Assembly (NCBI GenBank): GCA_030673895.1
Contig: JAUTCR010000031.1
Span: forward strand, 16,866 to 80,865
DNA length: 64,000 nucleotides
DNA from: Verrucomicrobiota bacterium JB023
Lineage (GTDB): Bacteria > Verrucomicrobiota > Verrucomicrobiia > Verrucomicrobiales > Akkermansiaceae
Direction of reading: 5' to 3'
This document shows, in pieces, positions 32,848-41,602 of this stretch. Each line of letters opens with the position of its first letter. The first letter of the stretch is position 1. The translations under genes and the position numbers were made by a program. The notes below the pieces were generated by a model. It made no database searches. It was not told the origin of the DNA and saw only the letters and a list, made by a program, of their open reading frames with translations.

Positions 32848-33480
32848 CTACTGTTTGAAAAAATGGAAGTGGTGAACGAAGTAAAGCTCCCGAAAGAGAA
32901 AAGGAAGCCGCGTTCTGAGAGAACGGTATTTTGATGTTGGAGTGGGTGAGGTCACTGTCCGGAGCCCTAAATCATCTGCCATCATTTGAGCTCGTTTAAG
33001 ATGCAGCGGATCGCTGACCACAATTGACGAGGCAAAGCCCTCTCTTTTCATGACCTTCGCAGCCTCGCTGAGGTTCTGCAGGGTGGTGAGTGACCGCTCC
33101 TCCCTAAAGACGTCGGAGGCAGGAATGCCGGCGGAAATTAGATAATCGGATCCAACTCTTCCTTCCGACAAGTGAGAGCCTTCGCCAAGCCCTCCCGTGA
33201 CGATCAGGGCTGGCACCAGTCCTTCCCGATAGAGGGTGATGCCGTGCCGGAGTCGTTCTTCGAATACCGGAGAGGGCTGAGTTCCGGCGATTGCTGCGCC
33301 CAGGATGATGGCGCAGTCGGCGGGTTTGGCATGGTCCGTGTATCCAAAGCGCCAGATGGTCACCGACACGGCACCAAGCCAAGCTAGCAGCGCTAAGAAC
33401 ACGGCGCCGAGCCATCCCAGGGCCTTCCTTTTTCGTGAGGAAAAAAAGCATGTGGTCACCAGTTTGGAGAGTTTCTTCAT
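32848..33480 (-). CDS. YdcF/ElyC-family (DUF218) membrane-anchored protein
   Basis: 210 residues from the ATG at 33478-33480; upstream in-frame extension exists but lacks family features. One membrane segment (ALGWLGAVFLALLAWLGAVSV, split here for length) at about residues 20-42 anchors the DUF218 domain outside: CAIILGAAIAGTQPSPVFEE, the sugar/nucleotide-like loop VTGGLGEGSHLSEGRVGSDY, RSLTTLQNLSEAAKVM and VVSDPLHLKRAQMMADDLG. The family includes ElyC and SanA, linked to envelope and peptidoglycan integrity; the reaction is unknown. It is divergent from the peroxiredoxin gene. Confidence 0.85.
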   Translation of the reverse strand: MKKLSKLVTTCFFSSRKRKALGWLGAVFLALLAWLGAVSVTIWRFGYTDHAKPADCAIILGAAIAGTQPSPVFEERLRHGITLYREGLVPALIVTGGLGEGSHLSEGRVGSDYLISAGIPASDVFREERSLTTLQNLSEAAKVMKREGFASSIVVSDPLHLKRAQMMADDLGLRTVTSPTPTSKYRSLRTRLPFLFRELYFVHHFHFFKQ

Positions 33481-33630
33481 GAGGAGGCTCCGCCGAGCCT
33501 GAACGGAAGCTTGGTCTGAGAGGGTGATTAATACAACGGAGGGCAAAGGGTCCGGGCTGTTTTTCCCATCATTTTGCCAACCAAGCGCATTTTTGTGAAA
33601 TAAAGTCCGCTTTTGTCTCTCCAAGAGGAG

Positions 33631-34335
33631 ATGAAATCAATTCTACTCATCACAGCTATGGCTTCGACAGTCCTTCTTGCCGACGATTTGCAGACTGAAC
33701 TCGACAAGCGGAAGAGTGACTTCACCAAGACAGCCTCCGAAGAAAAGATCACCGAGTACAACAAGGGGATCGAGTTGGTGGAAAAATCCGGAGTTCTTGA
33801 ATCCGCGTTGAACGTCGGTGATACGGCTCCAGACTTCACTCTGAAGAATGCCACCGGCGAAGAGGTGACCTTGAGCAAGCTCTTGGAAGACGGTCCTGTT
33901 ATCTTGACTTGGTATCGGGGGTCTTGGTGCCCCTACTGCAATATCACGCTGAATCACTACCAGCAGAATCTCGACAAGTTCAAGGAGGCGGGTGCCCAGC
34001 TGGTCGCTCTGACGCCCGAGCTGCCGGACAAGTCGCTTTCCGCGACCGAGAAGCACGGTCTCGAGTATGAAGTGCTGACCGACCTGAACAATCAAGTTGC
34101 CGACAAGTTCGGGATTGTCTTCAAAATGAGTGACTGGGTTGAGGATGCGATGCGCTCATTCGCCAACCTGCCTAGCTACAATGGCGAATCGTATGATGAT
34201 AGCACGCTTCCACTGAGCGCGACCTACATCATCCAGCCTGACCGTAAAATCACTTATGCCTTTCTCGATGCCGAATACCGCAACCGCGCGACCGTGGAGC
34301 AAATCCTCGAAGGCCTGAAGGCATCCAAGAAATAA
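33631..34335 (+). CDS. Exported peroxiredoxin-like (AhpC/TSA) protein
   Basis: 234 residues from the ATG at 33631. A TTG six codons upstream is possible, but the purine-rich AGAGGAG lies directly in front of the ATG. A signal peptide (LLITAMASTVLLADD) is followed by a helical segment (residues 20-60) and the peroxiredoxin fold: VGDTAPDFTLKNATGEEVTL near 70, the active site TWYRGSWCPYCNITLNHYQ near 103, then PELPDKSLSATEKHGLEYEV. The active site is CPYC, as in the peroxiredoxin-like 2/AhpC-like proteins, so it may act as a periplasmic thiol peroxidase or oxidoreductase. A terminator follows. Confidence 0.88.
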   Translation: MKSILLITAMASTVLLADDLQTELDKRKSDFTKTASEEKITEYNKGIELVEKSGVLESALNVGDTAPDFTLKNATGEEVTLSKLLEDGPVILTWYRGSWCPYCNITLNHYQQNLDKFKEAGAQLVALTPELPDKSLSATEKHGLEYEVLTDLNNQVADKFGIVFKMSDWVEDAMRSFANLPSYNGESYDDSTLPLSATYIIQPDRKITYAFLDAEYRNRATVEQILEGLKASKK

Positions 34336-34373
34336 CCAAATCTTTGGTCGATCACGATACGACCTGAGTGAAT

Positions 34374-34415
34374 GACCCGGAGGGCGACGTCTTGTCACCT
34401 CTCGGGTCTTTTTTT
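34374..34415 (+). terminator. Rho-independent terminator after the peroxiredoxin gene
   Basis: GACCCGGAG (34374-34382) pairs with CTCTCGGGTC (34399-34408) with one bulged base and a loop of about 16 bases, followed by seven Ts (34409-34415). Confidence 0.75.
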
Positions 34416-34443
34416 GCCTGGAGAGTTGGGCAACGTGGTTTCC

Positions 34444-35277
34444 CTAGGAGTCGCTCTGGCTCGTCGTCGCGGAGGCCTCGGCCGGAAAGGTTGCGGCAAG
34501 CTGGTGATAGCCGTTCGTCGTCTGCAACACGAAGGGCAGGGAGGAGGGAGAGGGAGGAGAGAATTCGGCTCGAGGGAGGCTGGTGACCCAAGTGTGGTGA
34601 CCCTTTTTCTCGAAGCTGACCTTGGGCAGCGACGAAATTTGACCGTCGTTCGAGAAGAGAGTCAGCGGCTGTTGGTCACCTTTGTGGGTTAGCTGTAGCT
34701 TGATGACCGGAGCGCTGGCCGGGCTGAGGAGGGTTGTCGTCCAGGCTCGAGAGGGTTGCGGGATTTCCCGGCGGGCTTGGTCGAGCCATTGCTGATGCCG
34801 GGGCGGAGCCGGGGAGGGGGAGGCTGAGACGGGAAGTGTCAGGGTTAATTTGCGGCTCCCGGGATGGCAGGTTTCCGCGCAGCACATCCAGCGCGCTTGG
34901 CAGCCGAGGGTGACCGTGTCCGTCACGATGCTTTGCGGCGGGGTGATTGTGACGAGGAGGGTGACGTCCCGCTCGTAGCCGAAGCTGGGATGCCCGGCCA
35001 TCAGGCAATTCTCGGGATGCGGCCACTGCGGAGGCGAGGCTTGGAAACCCGGAGGCAAATCCCACTCCAGCGAGGTGGCAACGCCCACGATGCCGGGGTT
35101 TTGCCAATAGGTGTGATAGCCGGGTTCGTGGGCGATATGGAGGCCGACGGTGATGGGTTGTCCGGGAGTCAAGGTGGCGGACTCCGAGATCAAGGTGAGT
35201 TCCAGTCCTGCCTCCTCTGCGGCGGAGCAAGCCAGCCAGCCGGTAAGTGCAATTACAAAGAGAGCGCGAGAGACCAT
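34444..35277 (-). CDS. DsbD N-terminal (alpha) domain protein
   Basis: 277 residues from the ATG at 35275-35277; the open frame extends to 35382, but only this start gives a proper signal peptide (ALFVIALTGWLACSAAEE). The mature domain matches the periplasmic DsbD-alpha/ScsB-type domain: GQPITVGLHIAHEPGYHTYW then QNPGIVGVATSLEW, GYERDVTLLVTI, and the cysteine region LGCQARWMCCAETCHPGSRK. In DsbD this domain receives electrons and reduces periplasmic disulfides, but the membrane and thioredoxin-like domains are missing here. It therefore probably works with a separate CcdA/DsbD-beta protein. It is divergent from a Fur-family gene. Confidence 0.82.
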   Translation of the reverse strand: MVSRALFVIALTGWLACSAAEEAGLELTLISESATLTPGQPITVGLHIAHEPGYHTYWQNPGIVGVATSLEWDLPPGFQASPPQWPHPENCLMAGHPSFGYERDVTLLVTITPPQSIVTDTVTLGCQARWMCCAETCHPGSRKLTLTLPVSASPSPAPPRHQQWLDQARREIPQPSRAWTTTLLSPASAPVIKLQLTHKGDQQPLTLFSNDGQISSLPKVSFEKKGHHTWVTSLPRAEFSPPSPSSLPFVLQTTNGYHQLAATFPAEASATTSQSDS

Positions 35278-35366
35278 GGGGTCAATCATACGCAAGATCG
35301 AGAGTGGTCTTGCTTGAGAACGCTGGGAGAAAAGGACCGTTGCGGCTGGATGCTCGAGAATCGGAG

Positions 35367-35873
35367 ATGCTTCTTTTCCCATTTGAATTTTCAGCAGACT
35401 TCGGTGAGCTTTCTTCTGTGACTGAAAGGTGTGAACACGGGCATCTGGTGTGCGTTGACAGCGTCCTGGCCAAGGCTCGGGAAGTCGGGTTGCGGAAAAC
35501 GAGGGCGCTTGAGGCCGTTGTGAACGCGATGGCCGAGGCCGGCACCCCTGTTACGCTCAATGAGCTTGAGAAAAGTGAGGGTGTCGAAGGAATTTGTGAT
35601 CGAGCCACCCTCTTCCGCCTGCTCAATCGCCTCAGCGAGCATGGCTTGGCAAGACGGCTGGGTCTGCATGAGCGCGCGGCTCATTTTGCCTTGGCCACTC
35701 CCAATGGACACCATGACTACCTTATTTGCCGCGCCTGTGGCTCGGTGGAGTTACTGGACCAAGCTTGTCCGGTGAGAGAGGTGGAGGAAGAAATCAAAAA
35801 AAAGACCGGATACACCGGCCTTTATCACGAACTGGAAATTTATGGAGTCTGTCCGGTTTGTGCGGACGAGTGA
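35367..35873 (+). CDS. Fur-family metal-responsive transcriptional regulator
   Basis: 168 residues from the ATG at 35367; a GTG at 35418 (starting TERCEHGHLVC) would give 151 residues and is equally plausible. The winged helix is LRKTRALEAVVNAMAEAGTP then VTLNELEKSEGVEGICDRAT and LFRLLNRLSEHGLARRL. The dimer/metal domain has FALATPNGHHDYLICRACGS with HHD and the first CxxC, and the second CxxC in VCPVCADE at the end, the structural zinc site of Fur/Zur/PerR proteins. Which metal it senses is not clear; the neighbours (DsbD-alpha, peroxiredoxin) would suit Zur or PerR equally. Confidence 0.85.
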   Translation: MLLFPFEFSADFGELSSVTERCEHGHLVCVDSVLAKAREVGLRKTRALEAVVNAMAEAGTPVTLNELEKSEGVEGICDRATLFRLLNRLSEHGLARRLGLHERAAHFALATPNGHHDYLICRACGSVELLDQACPVREVEEEIKKKTGYTGLYHELEIYGVCPVCADE

Positions 35874-35938
35874 GAGCAGGCAGGCGATTTGCGAATCTGA
35901 CCTAGGAAAGGTCGCTGCCAGCTCTCGCGGACAATATT

Positions 35939-36604
35939 CTAGCGAACGACGCTGACGGGCGTTCCAATCTTCACCTTGGAATAGACGGTCGGCATGATGC
36001 TCTTGACCCCACGGATGCAGGCATGTGAAGCGGGATAGCGAGGGACCCGGCCGACGTGGTGGCCGATGCCGGTCCAAGTCATCCGCATCCAGTAGGGCAT
36101 GGAGGCGCCGATGAACTTGCCGCCGGGAGGAACCTTGTCTTTGCGGGAATCCGCGTCGCTGTTCACGACATTGCCGTTGGCATCAACGATGCGGCCATAG
36201 GCGTTTGAGCGCTTATCGACAATTTTCTCGAGAATCTTGTATTCTCCCGGAGGCGTTGGGTGAGAGCTTTTGCCCGAGGAAACGGGGTAATCGAGGGCGA
36301 CTTGACCATCGGAGAGAAGCTGGGCCCGTTGGTCGGTCAGATTGATGACCAACTGAGCGCTGTCCTTGGTCATCGTGCTGAGAAGGTCGTTGTTCCGATA
36401 AATATTATAGGTCTTTTGGTAGTCGGGCTGGGCACGGAAGTGGTCGTAGGTGCCCGGAGGGAAGGGGTTGACGAACTCTGGCTTGGGTGGTTCGGGCAAG
36501 GCTGCTTGCTCGACCACTTCTTGCGAGGAGGAGGAGGTCATCATGCAGCTCGGAAGCGTGAGGCCGACGAGCGCGGAAAGGAGGATGGTTACATGGAATT
36601 TCAT
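35939..36604 (-). CDS. L,D-transpeptidase (YkuD) lipoprotein
   Basis: 221 residues. The signal peptide ends in LTLPSC with Cys at position 20, so it is probably a lipoprotein. The YkuD catalytic domain occupies about residues 80-221: LVINLTDQRAQLLSDGQVAL, YPVSSGKSSHPTPPGEYKIL and the active-site run GHHVGRVPRYPASHACIRG, which holds the catalytic His and Cys (the usual SHGCIR reads SHACIR). Such enzymes form 3-3 cross-links in peptidoglycan or attach lipoproteins to it. It stands alone on the minus strand between convergent and codirectional neighbours. Confidence 0.92.
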   Translation of the reverse strand: MKFHVTILLSALVGLTLPSCMMTSSSSQEVVEQAALPEPPKPEFVNPFPPGTYDHFRAQPDYQKTYNIYRNNDLLSTMTKDSAQLVINLTDQRAQLLSDGQVALDYPVSSGKSSHPTPPGEYKILEKIVDKRSNAYGRIVDANGNVVNSDADSRKDKVPPGGKFIGASMPYWMRMTWTGIGHHVGRVPRYPASHACIRGVKSIMPTVYSKVKIGTPVSVVR

Positions 36605-36676
36605 GATTGAACGGTGGGGACGTGTGATTTTGATACCGATAGGTCAAGACCCAACCGTCCTCAAGAGCCACCTGTT

Positions 36677-37528
36677 TCATTTTTTATTAAAAGGTTGGCA
36701 TGCCGGGCACCAGGCGGTGGTGCGGGCCGCGATGGTGGCCCGCTCCAAGTCAGTTCGGCAGCGGGGGCAGGTGCCCCCCTTGGTCCAACGGTGCTGGAAA
36801 AGCCAGGAGGCCGGCGGCACCTGCGCAACATAACTACCCGGGGAAAAGCCTTTGTCGACCTGCCCAACTAGGTTTTGGTTCTTATCTGCGACGTGGCGCA
36901 AGGCTCCCTTGGTGACCCAGCGCGTCTCGTTCCGAAGGGCTTCAGCGTTCAGTTCCGCCGTCGGGGTGGCGGGGTGGAGGCGGAGACGCCAGCAGATTTC
37001 GTCAGCCATCCAATTGCCAATTCCGGGGAAAGCGTTTTGATCGAGCAGCAGGGCCTTCAGATTTGTCCGGGCGCGTTTTTTCAGTTTCTCCTCGATGTAA
37101 GCGAGGGTGAAGCTTCGCGAGAGGATTTCAGGGGGAAGGTGCTCCCAGGGGTTGGGCTCTTCGTGCAGGTGGGCGCGCCCAAATTGGCGGTAATCATTAA
37201 AAACCAGGGAGAAATTGCTCGTCCGGAGGATCAGGTGGTCGTGCTTGTGGGGGTCGTGGTCCTGCGGTGCAAGCTGCAGACGTCCGGACATGCCGAGGTG
37301 GATCTCGAGAGGGAGGGAAAGTGCTTCCCTTGTGAAAATGAAGAGCAGACGCTTGCCATGGCTACGCGAGGCCACCAAGCGCGCCCCTTTCAATCTCTTC
37401 TCGATGGCGGAGGCTGGTGTGTCCCGATAGATGCGGGTGCGGGGGTGGGTGTCGACGGTCTGCAAGATCTCCCCCTCGGCGGGCAACCAGAGACGCCGCG
37501 CCAATTCGACTTCAGCTAGTTCGGGCAT
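36677..37528 (-). CDS. mutM: Formamidopyrimidine-DNA glycosylase
   Basis: 283 residues. It removes 8-oxoguanine and ring-opened purines from DNA. The catalytic N-terminus is PELAEVE after the start Met, Ala replacing the usual Pro at position 5; Pro2 and Glu3 are kept. Other signatures: RSHGKRLLFIF (conserved Lys), LEIHLGMSGRLQL, LLLDQNAFPGIGNWMADEIC (helix-two-turn-helix), and the C-terminal zinc finger TCPRCRTDLERATIAARTTA then WCPACQ. It starts 9 bases after the thiS stop, so thiS-mutM form a small operon. Confidence 0.94.
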   Translation of the reverse strand: MPELAEVELARRLWLPAEGEILQTVDTHPRTRIYRDTPASAIEKRLKGARLVASRSHGKRLLFIFTREALSLPLEIHLGMSGRLQLAPQDHDPHKHDHLILRTSNFSLVFNDYRQFGRAHLHEEPNPWEHLPPEILSRSFTLAYIEEKLKKRARTNLKALLLDQNAFPGIGNWMADEICWRLRLHPATPTAELNAEALRNETRWVTKGALRHVADKNQNLVGQVDKGFSPGSYVAQVPPASWLFQHRWTKGGTCPRCRTDLERATIAARTTAWCPACQPFNKK

Positions 37529-37537
37529 TAGCGTTAA

Positions 37538-37735
37538 TCAGCCTCCGGCGGCCAGGGTAATGACTTCGATGCGATCATTTTCCGCGACTGCGGCCTCGGC
37601 GAGTTCCTGCTTGAGGAGGGCCTGCTTGTTCTGCTCGACGATCACGGGTTTGTCCCGAAATCCAAGCTCCACCAGCAAGTCGCGCACGGTCTTGGCTGAG
37701 GTTTCAGTCTCGTTGCCATTGACGACAATTCTCAT
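37538..37735 (-). CDS. thiS: Sulfur carrier protein ThiS
   Basis: 65 residues beginning MRIVVNGNETETSAKTVRDL, a ubiquitin-like fold ending in the essential Gly-Gly (ITLAAGG). The C-terminal thiocarboxylate donates sulfur for the thiazole of thiamine. Other thi genes are not in this window. It directly precedes mutM; no TPP riboswitch fits in the 87 bases upstream. Confidence 0.92.
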   Translation of the reverse strand: MRIVVNGNETETSAKTVRDLLVELGFRDKPVIVEQNKQALLKQELAEAAVAENDRIEVITLAAGG

Positions 37736-37822
37736 GAGCCAGTCGTAATGCCGCAGAGCGTTGCTGACAAGTATCAGGACCTATTGCCAAGGGTGGGGTG
37801 TTCGTGTATCTCCGGGCCCTTC

Positions 37823-38449
37823 ATGAAGTTTGACGATAAATTGCCCGCTCTGCTACTCCTTGGCGCTCCCGGTGCCGGGAAGGGAACGCTTGGTAAAACC
37901 TTGGGAGCGATTCCCGGATTCTTTCATTGTGCCTGCGGTGACGTGTTCCGCTCTCTCGACACACGCACGCCGCTCGGGCAGGAGTTCGTCAAGTATTCAT
38001 CCAAGGGAGAGCTGGTCCCCGACGAACTGACCGTCAAGCTCTGGAAGACGCAGATGCACAACTGGGCGGAGACCCACACCTACAAGCCTGACATCGAGAT
38101 TCTCATTCTCGATGGTATCCCCCGCAATGTTCGTCAAGCGGAGCTCCTGAGTGAGCATGTGGCTATCCAGCAGGTTTATCATCTTTCATGCCCCAATCGG
38201 GAGGAGCTGGCGCGGCGGATGAGAAAGCGCGCCCTGAAGGAAAATCGTTACGACGATGCCAATGATGAGGTCATCAATCACCGCATCAAAACCTACGAAG
38301 AGGAGACGAAGCCGATCATCGATTATTACGGCCCAAGCCAGGTCACGGACATCAATGCCTCCAATACTCCGGTGAAGGTGCTCTATGATGTCGTGGGTCA
38401 TCTCTTGAACCTGGACATCTACAAGAAGATGTCGACGGTGCAGTCATGA
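37823..38449 (+). CDS. adk: Adenylate kinase family protein
   Basis: 208 residues from the ATG at 37823; a longer frame from 37748 adds residues not typical of the family. The P-loop is LLLLGAPGAGKGTLGKTLG at residue 11, then FHCACGDVFRSLD, SKGELVPDELTVKLW, ILILDGIPRNVRQAELL and RRMRKRALKENRYDDANDEV, as in adenylate/nucleoside monophosphate kinases with a short lid. It converts ATP plus AMP to two ADP; specificity for another NMP is possible. Its stop overlaps the start of fmt (ATGA), so the two are translationally coupled. Confidence 0.88.
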   Translation: MKFDDKLPALLLLGAPGAGKGTLGKTLGAIPGFFHCACGDVFRSLDTRTPLGQEFVKYSSKGELVPDELTVKLWKTQMHNWAETHTYKPDIEILILDGIPRNVRQAELLSEHVAIQQVYHLSCPNREELARRMRKRALKENRYDDANDEVINHRIKTYEEETKPIIDYYGPSQVTDINASNTPVKVLYDVVGHLLNLDIYKKMSTVQS

Positions 38450-39378
38450 GAGTTCTTTTTCTCGGCACCGGTGAGATCGCGATTCCGACCTTTCAGGCTC
38501 TTCTGGGGTCGGAGCAGGAGGTCGTGGGACTGGTCACTCAGCCCGACAAGGCCGTCGGTCGCAGCTCCAAGCTTCGCCCGCCAGCCATTAAGGTCATTGC
38601 CGAGGAAGCTGGACTGCCAGTCCTGCAGCCCGAGAAGATTCGTGAGCCCGAAGCTCTGGCTGCCATTGAGGCTCTGCAAGCCGACCTGATGGTGGTGATG
38701 GCTTACGGTCAAATTCTGCCGAAGGCTCTCATTGAGATGCCTGCCGTGGCCATCATCAATCTTCATGCCTCGCTACTACCTAAATACCGGGGGGCGAGCT
38801 GTATCCAATCGGCCATTCTCAATGGAGATGCCGAGACGGGATGGAGCGTGATGCACGTGGTCAAGGCGCTGGATGCCGGCGATGTCATCCATGTCCTCAA
38901 GACACCAATCACACCGGATGATACTGGAGAGAGCCTGCACGACCGTCTCGCCGAGCTAGGCCCGCAGGCTTTGTTGGCGACTCTGCCCCTCTTGGAGAGC
39001 GGTGAAGCACCACGGATTCCGCAGGATGAAAGCCAGACAACCTATGCCCCCAAGCTGGACCGGGAAGACGCGCGTCTCGATTGGTCCCAGCCGGCGGGTG
39101 AGCTGGAGCGACGGGTGCGGGCCTTGCATTCCTGGCCGGGCAGCTATGCCCTCTTTGATGATGCCCGGGGCAAGGAAAAGCGCTTGAAGCTCTTTCCCCC
39201 GGTCGCGGTCGACGAAGCGCGGGGTGAACCGGGCGAGATCCTGTCAGGCGAAGGGGAGGAACTTCACGTCGCTTGTGGCGAGGGGTCTCTACGTTTCTCG
39301 GAAGTCCAGGCGGACGGCGGCAAGCGGATGAGTGGAGGCGATTTCCTTCGCGGCACGCAACCCGCCGCGCTCAAGTGA
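38446..39378 (+). CDS. fmt: Methionyl-tRNA formyltransferase
   Basis: 310 residues, normal length. It formylates Met-tRNAi with 10-formyl-tetrahydrofolate. Signatures: VLFLGTGEIAIPTFQALLGS, VTQPDKAVGRSSKLRPPAIK, VVMAYGQILPKALIEMP and the active-site NLHASLLPKYRGASCIQSA (Asn, His and, further on, Asp in VMHVVKALDAGDV). The C-terminal domain from about residue 205 (LDWSQPAGELERRVRALHSW) binds tRNA. It overlaps adk by 4 bases and its end overlaps the convergent panC gene by 8 bases. Confidence 0.96.
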   Translation: MRVLFLGTGEIAIPTFQALLGSEQEVVGLVTQPDKAVGRSSKLRPPAIKVIAEEAGLPVLQPEKIREPEALAAIEALQADLMVVMAYGQILPKALIEMPAVAIINLHASLLPKYRGASCIQSAILNGDAETGWSVMHVVKALDAGDVIHVLKTPITPDDTGESLHDRLAELGPQALLATLPLLESGEAPRIPQDESQTTYAPKLDREDARLDWSQPAGELERRVRALHSWPGSYALFDDARGKEKRLKLFPPVAVDEARGEPGEILSGEGEELHVACGEGSLRFSEVQADGGKRMSGGDFLRGTQPAALK

Positions 39379-40225
39379 GTTCGAGCTCAATGTTGTCAAT
39401 TAGACGGACGGAGCCGTAGAAGGCTGCAACGGCCATCAGGGATGGGCCGTCAAGGGTGGAGCGGGGGAGAAGGGTCTCCTGATCGACAATTTCGAGGTAA
39501 TCAATGGAGAAGTCTGCTGGAGCTTGGTCCAGCAGTTCCTGCCTGGTAGTGGTGAGAATGTGTTCCGCGCTGGTCTCGCCAGATTCGACGAGCTGCCGGG
39601 CAGCGAGGAGGCTGCGGCGAATTCTCGGAGCATCGGCGCGTTGGGCTTCGGTGAGATTCCGGTTTCGCGAGGACAAGGCCAAGCCGTCATCTTCCCGCGT
39701 GGTTTCCGCACCGACAATTTGGACGTGGAGGCTGAGGTCGCGCACCAATCGCTTGATGATCGCCAGTTGTTGGTAGTCCTTCTTGCCGAAGATCGCGTAA
39801 TCGGGCCGGACGGTATTGAGCAACTTGAGCACCACCGTGCAAACACCATCGAAGTGACCGGGACGACTCGCGCCACAGAGATGGCGGGAGAGTGACTTCT
39901 CATGAACGTGGATCGAATGGTCCGGGGCATAGAAGTCCTCCGCGAGAGGATGGTAGACGAAGTTGACTCCCTTCGAGCGGCAGAGCTCCAGATCATGATC
40001 CAACGTTTGCGGATAGGAGGCGAGATCCTCTTTCCGGTCAAACTGGAGCGGATTGACGAAGATGGAGACGACGACCGTGCCCTCATGGCCGGCGGTTTGA
40101 CGGGCGAGATCGATCAGATCGAGGTGGCCCTGATGAAGGGCGCCCATGGTGGGAACGAAGGCGAGGGGCCGGGTCCAGTGGGTCCGGGCGAGTTCCAGCG
40201 CTTCGAGTTCTGAGGAGGCTTGCAT
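39371..40225 (-). CDS. panC: Pantothenate synthetase
   Basis: 284 residues from the ATG at 40223-40225; the frame is open further upstream. It joins pantoate and beta-alanine with ATP. Signatures: LAFVPTMGALHQGHLDLIDL (the HxGH nucleotidyl-transferase motif), VSIFVNPLQFDRKEDLASYP, RPGHFDGVCTVVLKLLN, AIFGKKDYQQLAIIKRLV and DGLALSSRNRNL (the SSRN signature). Together with coaX in this window it covers two steps of the route to coenzyme A, though the genes are 26 kb apart. It is divergent from the first skp-like gene. Confidence 0.96.
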   Translation of the reverse strand: MQASSELEALELARTHWTRPLAFVPTMGALHQGHLDLIDLARQTAGHEGTVVVSIFVNPLQFDRKEDLASYPQTLDHDLELCRSKGVNFVYHPLAEDFYAPDHSIHVHEKSLSRHLCGASRPGHFDGVCTVVLKLLNTVRPDYAIFGKKDYQQLAIIKRLVRDLSLHVQIVGAETTREDDGLALSSRNRNLTEAQRADAPRIRRSLLAARQLVESGETSAEHILTTTRQELLDQAPADFSIDYLEIVDQETLLPRSTLDGPSLMAVAAFYGSVRLIDNIELELT

Positions 40226-40293
40226 GTCGGTGGTGACGGATTGGGATCGATATCGCCTTGCGGAAGATTGGTGCAAGGGTAGAAGAGTTGTCG

Positions 40294-40878
40294 ATGCGAT
40301 TTCTTCCGGTCATGCTGGTTCTGCTGGCAGCAATTTCATCCACATGGGCTCAGGAGGGCGGGCCGGGCGGAATGAAGACCGCTTGGGTGGATATGCAGGA
40401 GCTCTTCGCCGATTATCATAAGACGAAAAAGGCGGAGCGTGAGATCAATCTCGAGCGGGCGAAGATACGCAAGCGGAGCCAAAGCCGCTTCGAAGAAGTG
40501 AAATTGCGCCGCCAGTCTTTGATGAAGCTGCAGGCGCAGCTTTCCTCGGACCAATTATCGCCCGCCGAGAAGGAGGAGCGCGAGAGGCTCATCCCGCTGA
40601 TGATCCGCGAGATCGATAAGATGGAGACGCAACGGAATCGAATTCTGACCCAGGAAAACACGCGTCTGAATGACCAAATGGCCGGGCGAATGAAAGCCTT
40701 GCTGCAGGAGCTTGTGGTTCTTGTCCAGAAGACTGCAGAAGAGCAGGGCTATGATCTGGTGCTCGATTCCTCGGGACGCAATACCTCCCAGGCTCCTCCC
40801 GTCGCCTACGTGAGAGATGCAACGGACCTCACCCCGGTGATGAGAAAGATTCTCGCCGGGATGGCAGAAGACTCCTGA
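40294..40878 (+). CDS. OmpH/Skp-family periplasmic chaperone (first copy)
   Basis: 194 residues from the ATG at 40294 with a signal peptide (FLPVMLVLLAAISSTWAQ). The mature protein starts with the OmpH pattern KTAWVDMQELFADYHKTKKA, continues as a long charged coiled coil (about residues 45-140) and ends YDLVLDSSGRNTSQAPPVAY, the C-terminal beta-strand piece of Skp. Skp trimers hold unfolded outer-membrane proteins in the periplasm. It lies upstream of a second copy and of lpxD, the usual neighbour of skp. Confidence 0.85.
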   Translation: MRFLPVMLVLLAAISSTWAQEGGPGGMKTAWVDMQELFADYHKTKKAEREINLERAKIRKRSQSRFEEVKLRRQSLMKLQAQLSSDQLSPAEKEERERLIPLMIREIDKMETQRNRILTQENTRLNDQMAGRMKALLQELVVLVQKTAEEQGYDLVLDSSGRNTSQAPPVAYVRDATDLTPVMRKILAGMAEDS

Positions 40879-40994
40879 ACAAGGAGAGGCGAAGTCTTCC
40901 GCCAATCGGGCAGGAAATGAACACGGGAATCGTTGACGAACTGCCGGAACCGCTTCAACGTCCGGCTGGCGGATAAATCGCCAAACAAGCAATT

Positions 40995-41576
40995 ATGAAG
41001 ACCGGTATTATTTTGGCGGGTGTGATGTTTGCCATGGGTCTCGTGGCCCAGGCTCAGGAAACTTTCAAGGTGGCGACCGTGGACATGAAGCGGTTGCTCA
41101 AGGATTATTACCGGACCGAGGCCGCCCAGCAGCAACTCAATGAAAAGCAGGCTCTGCTCGCCCAGGAAAACAATTCGAAGCAGCAAGAACTGCAGAAGCT
41201 CGAGGAAGAGATCGACGCGCTGCGGAAAAACATGAATGACCCCTCCATCAACGATGCGAAGAAGAAGGAGTTCTTCGACGAATTTCAGAACAAGCAGCAG
41301 GAAGGGGTCGCCATGGCTCGCTCCCTCAAGGAATTCCTCGACCGCAAGCGTCGCTCCCTGCAGGACGAAATGCAGCGTCAGATGAAGGGAATCCTCGAAG
41401 AGATCCGCATCGTGATTGATGAGACGGCCAAGGCTGGTGACTACGATTTCGTCTTCGACAAGTCGGGTAACAGCACCACGCAGGTGCCTGTTCTTCTTTA
41501 CTCGAAGGATTCCTTCGACATGACCGAGGACGTCCTTGGTGAGTTGAACAAGGACAAGCCCGCTGACAGCGAGTAA
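40995..41576 (+). CDS. skp: OmpH/Skp-family periplasmic chaperone (second copy)
   Basis: 193 residues with a signal peptide (ILAGVMFAMGLVAQAQ). Pattern as in the first copy: FKVATVDMKRLLKDYYRTEA, coiled-coil arms to about residue 150, then YDFVFDKSGNSTTQVPVLLY. Being 26 bases upstream of lpxD, it is the better candidate for the canonical skp. The two copies are clearly related but diverged, so this is an old tandem duplication. Confidence 0.88.
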   Translation: MKTGIILAGVMFAMGLVAQAQETFKVATVDMKRLLKDYYRTEAAQQQLNEKQALLAQENNSKQQELQKLEEEIDALRKNMNDPSINDAKKKEFFDEFQNKQQEGVAMARSLKEFLDRKRRSLQDEMQRQMKGILEEIRIVIDETAKAGDYDFVFDKSGNSTTQVPVLLYSKDSFDMTEDVLGELNKDKPADSE

Positions 41577-41602
41577 GGCGACTCTTTGCTATCCTTACGC
41601 AG

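Noticed and set aside
37736..37822. TPP riboswitch upstream of thiS
   Set aside because: The gap to the divergent adk gene is only 87 bases and no thi-box-like conserved sequence is seen.
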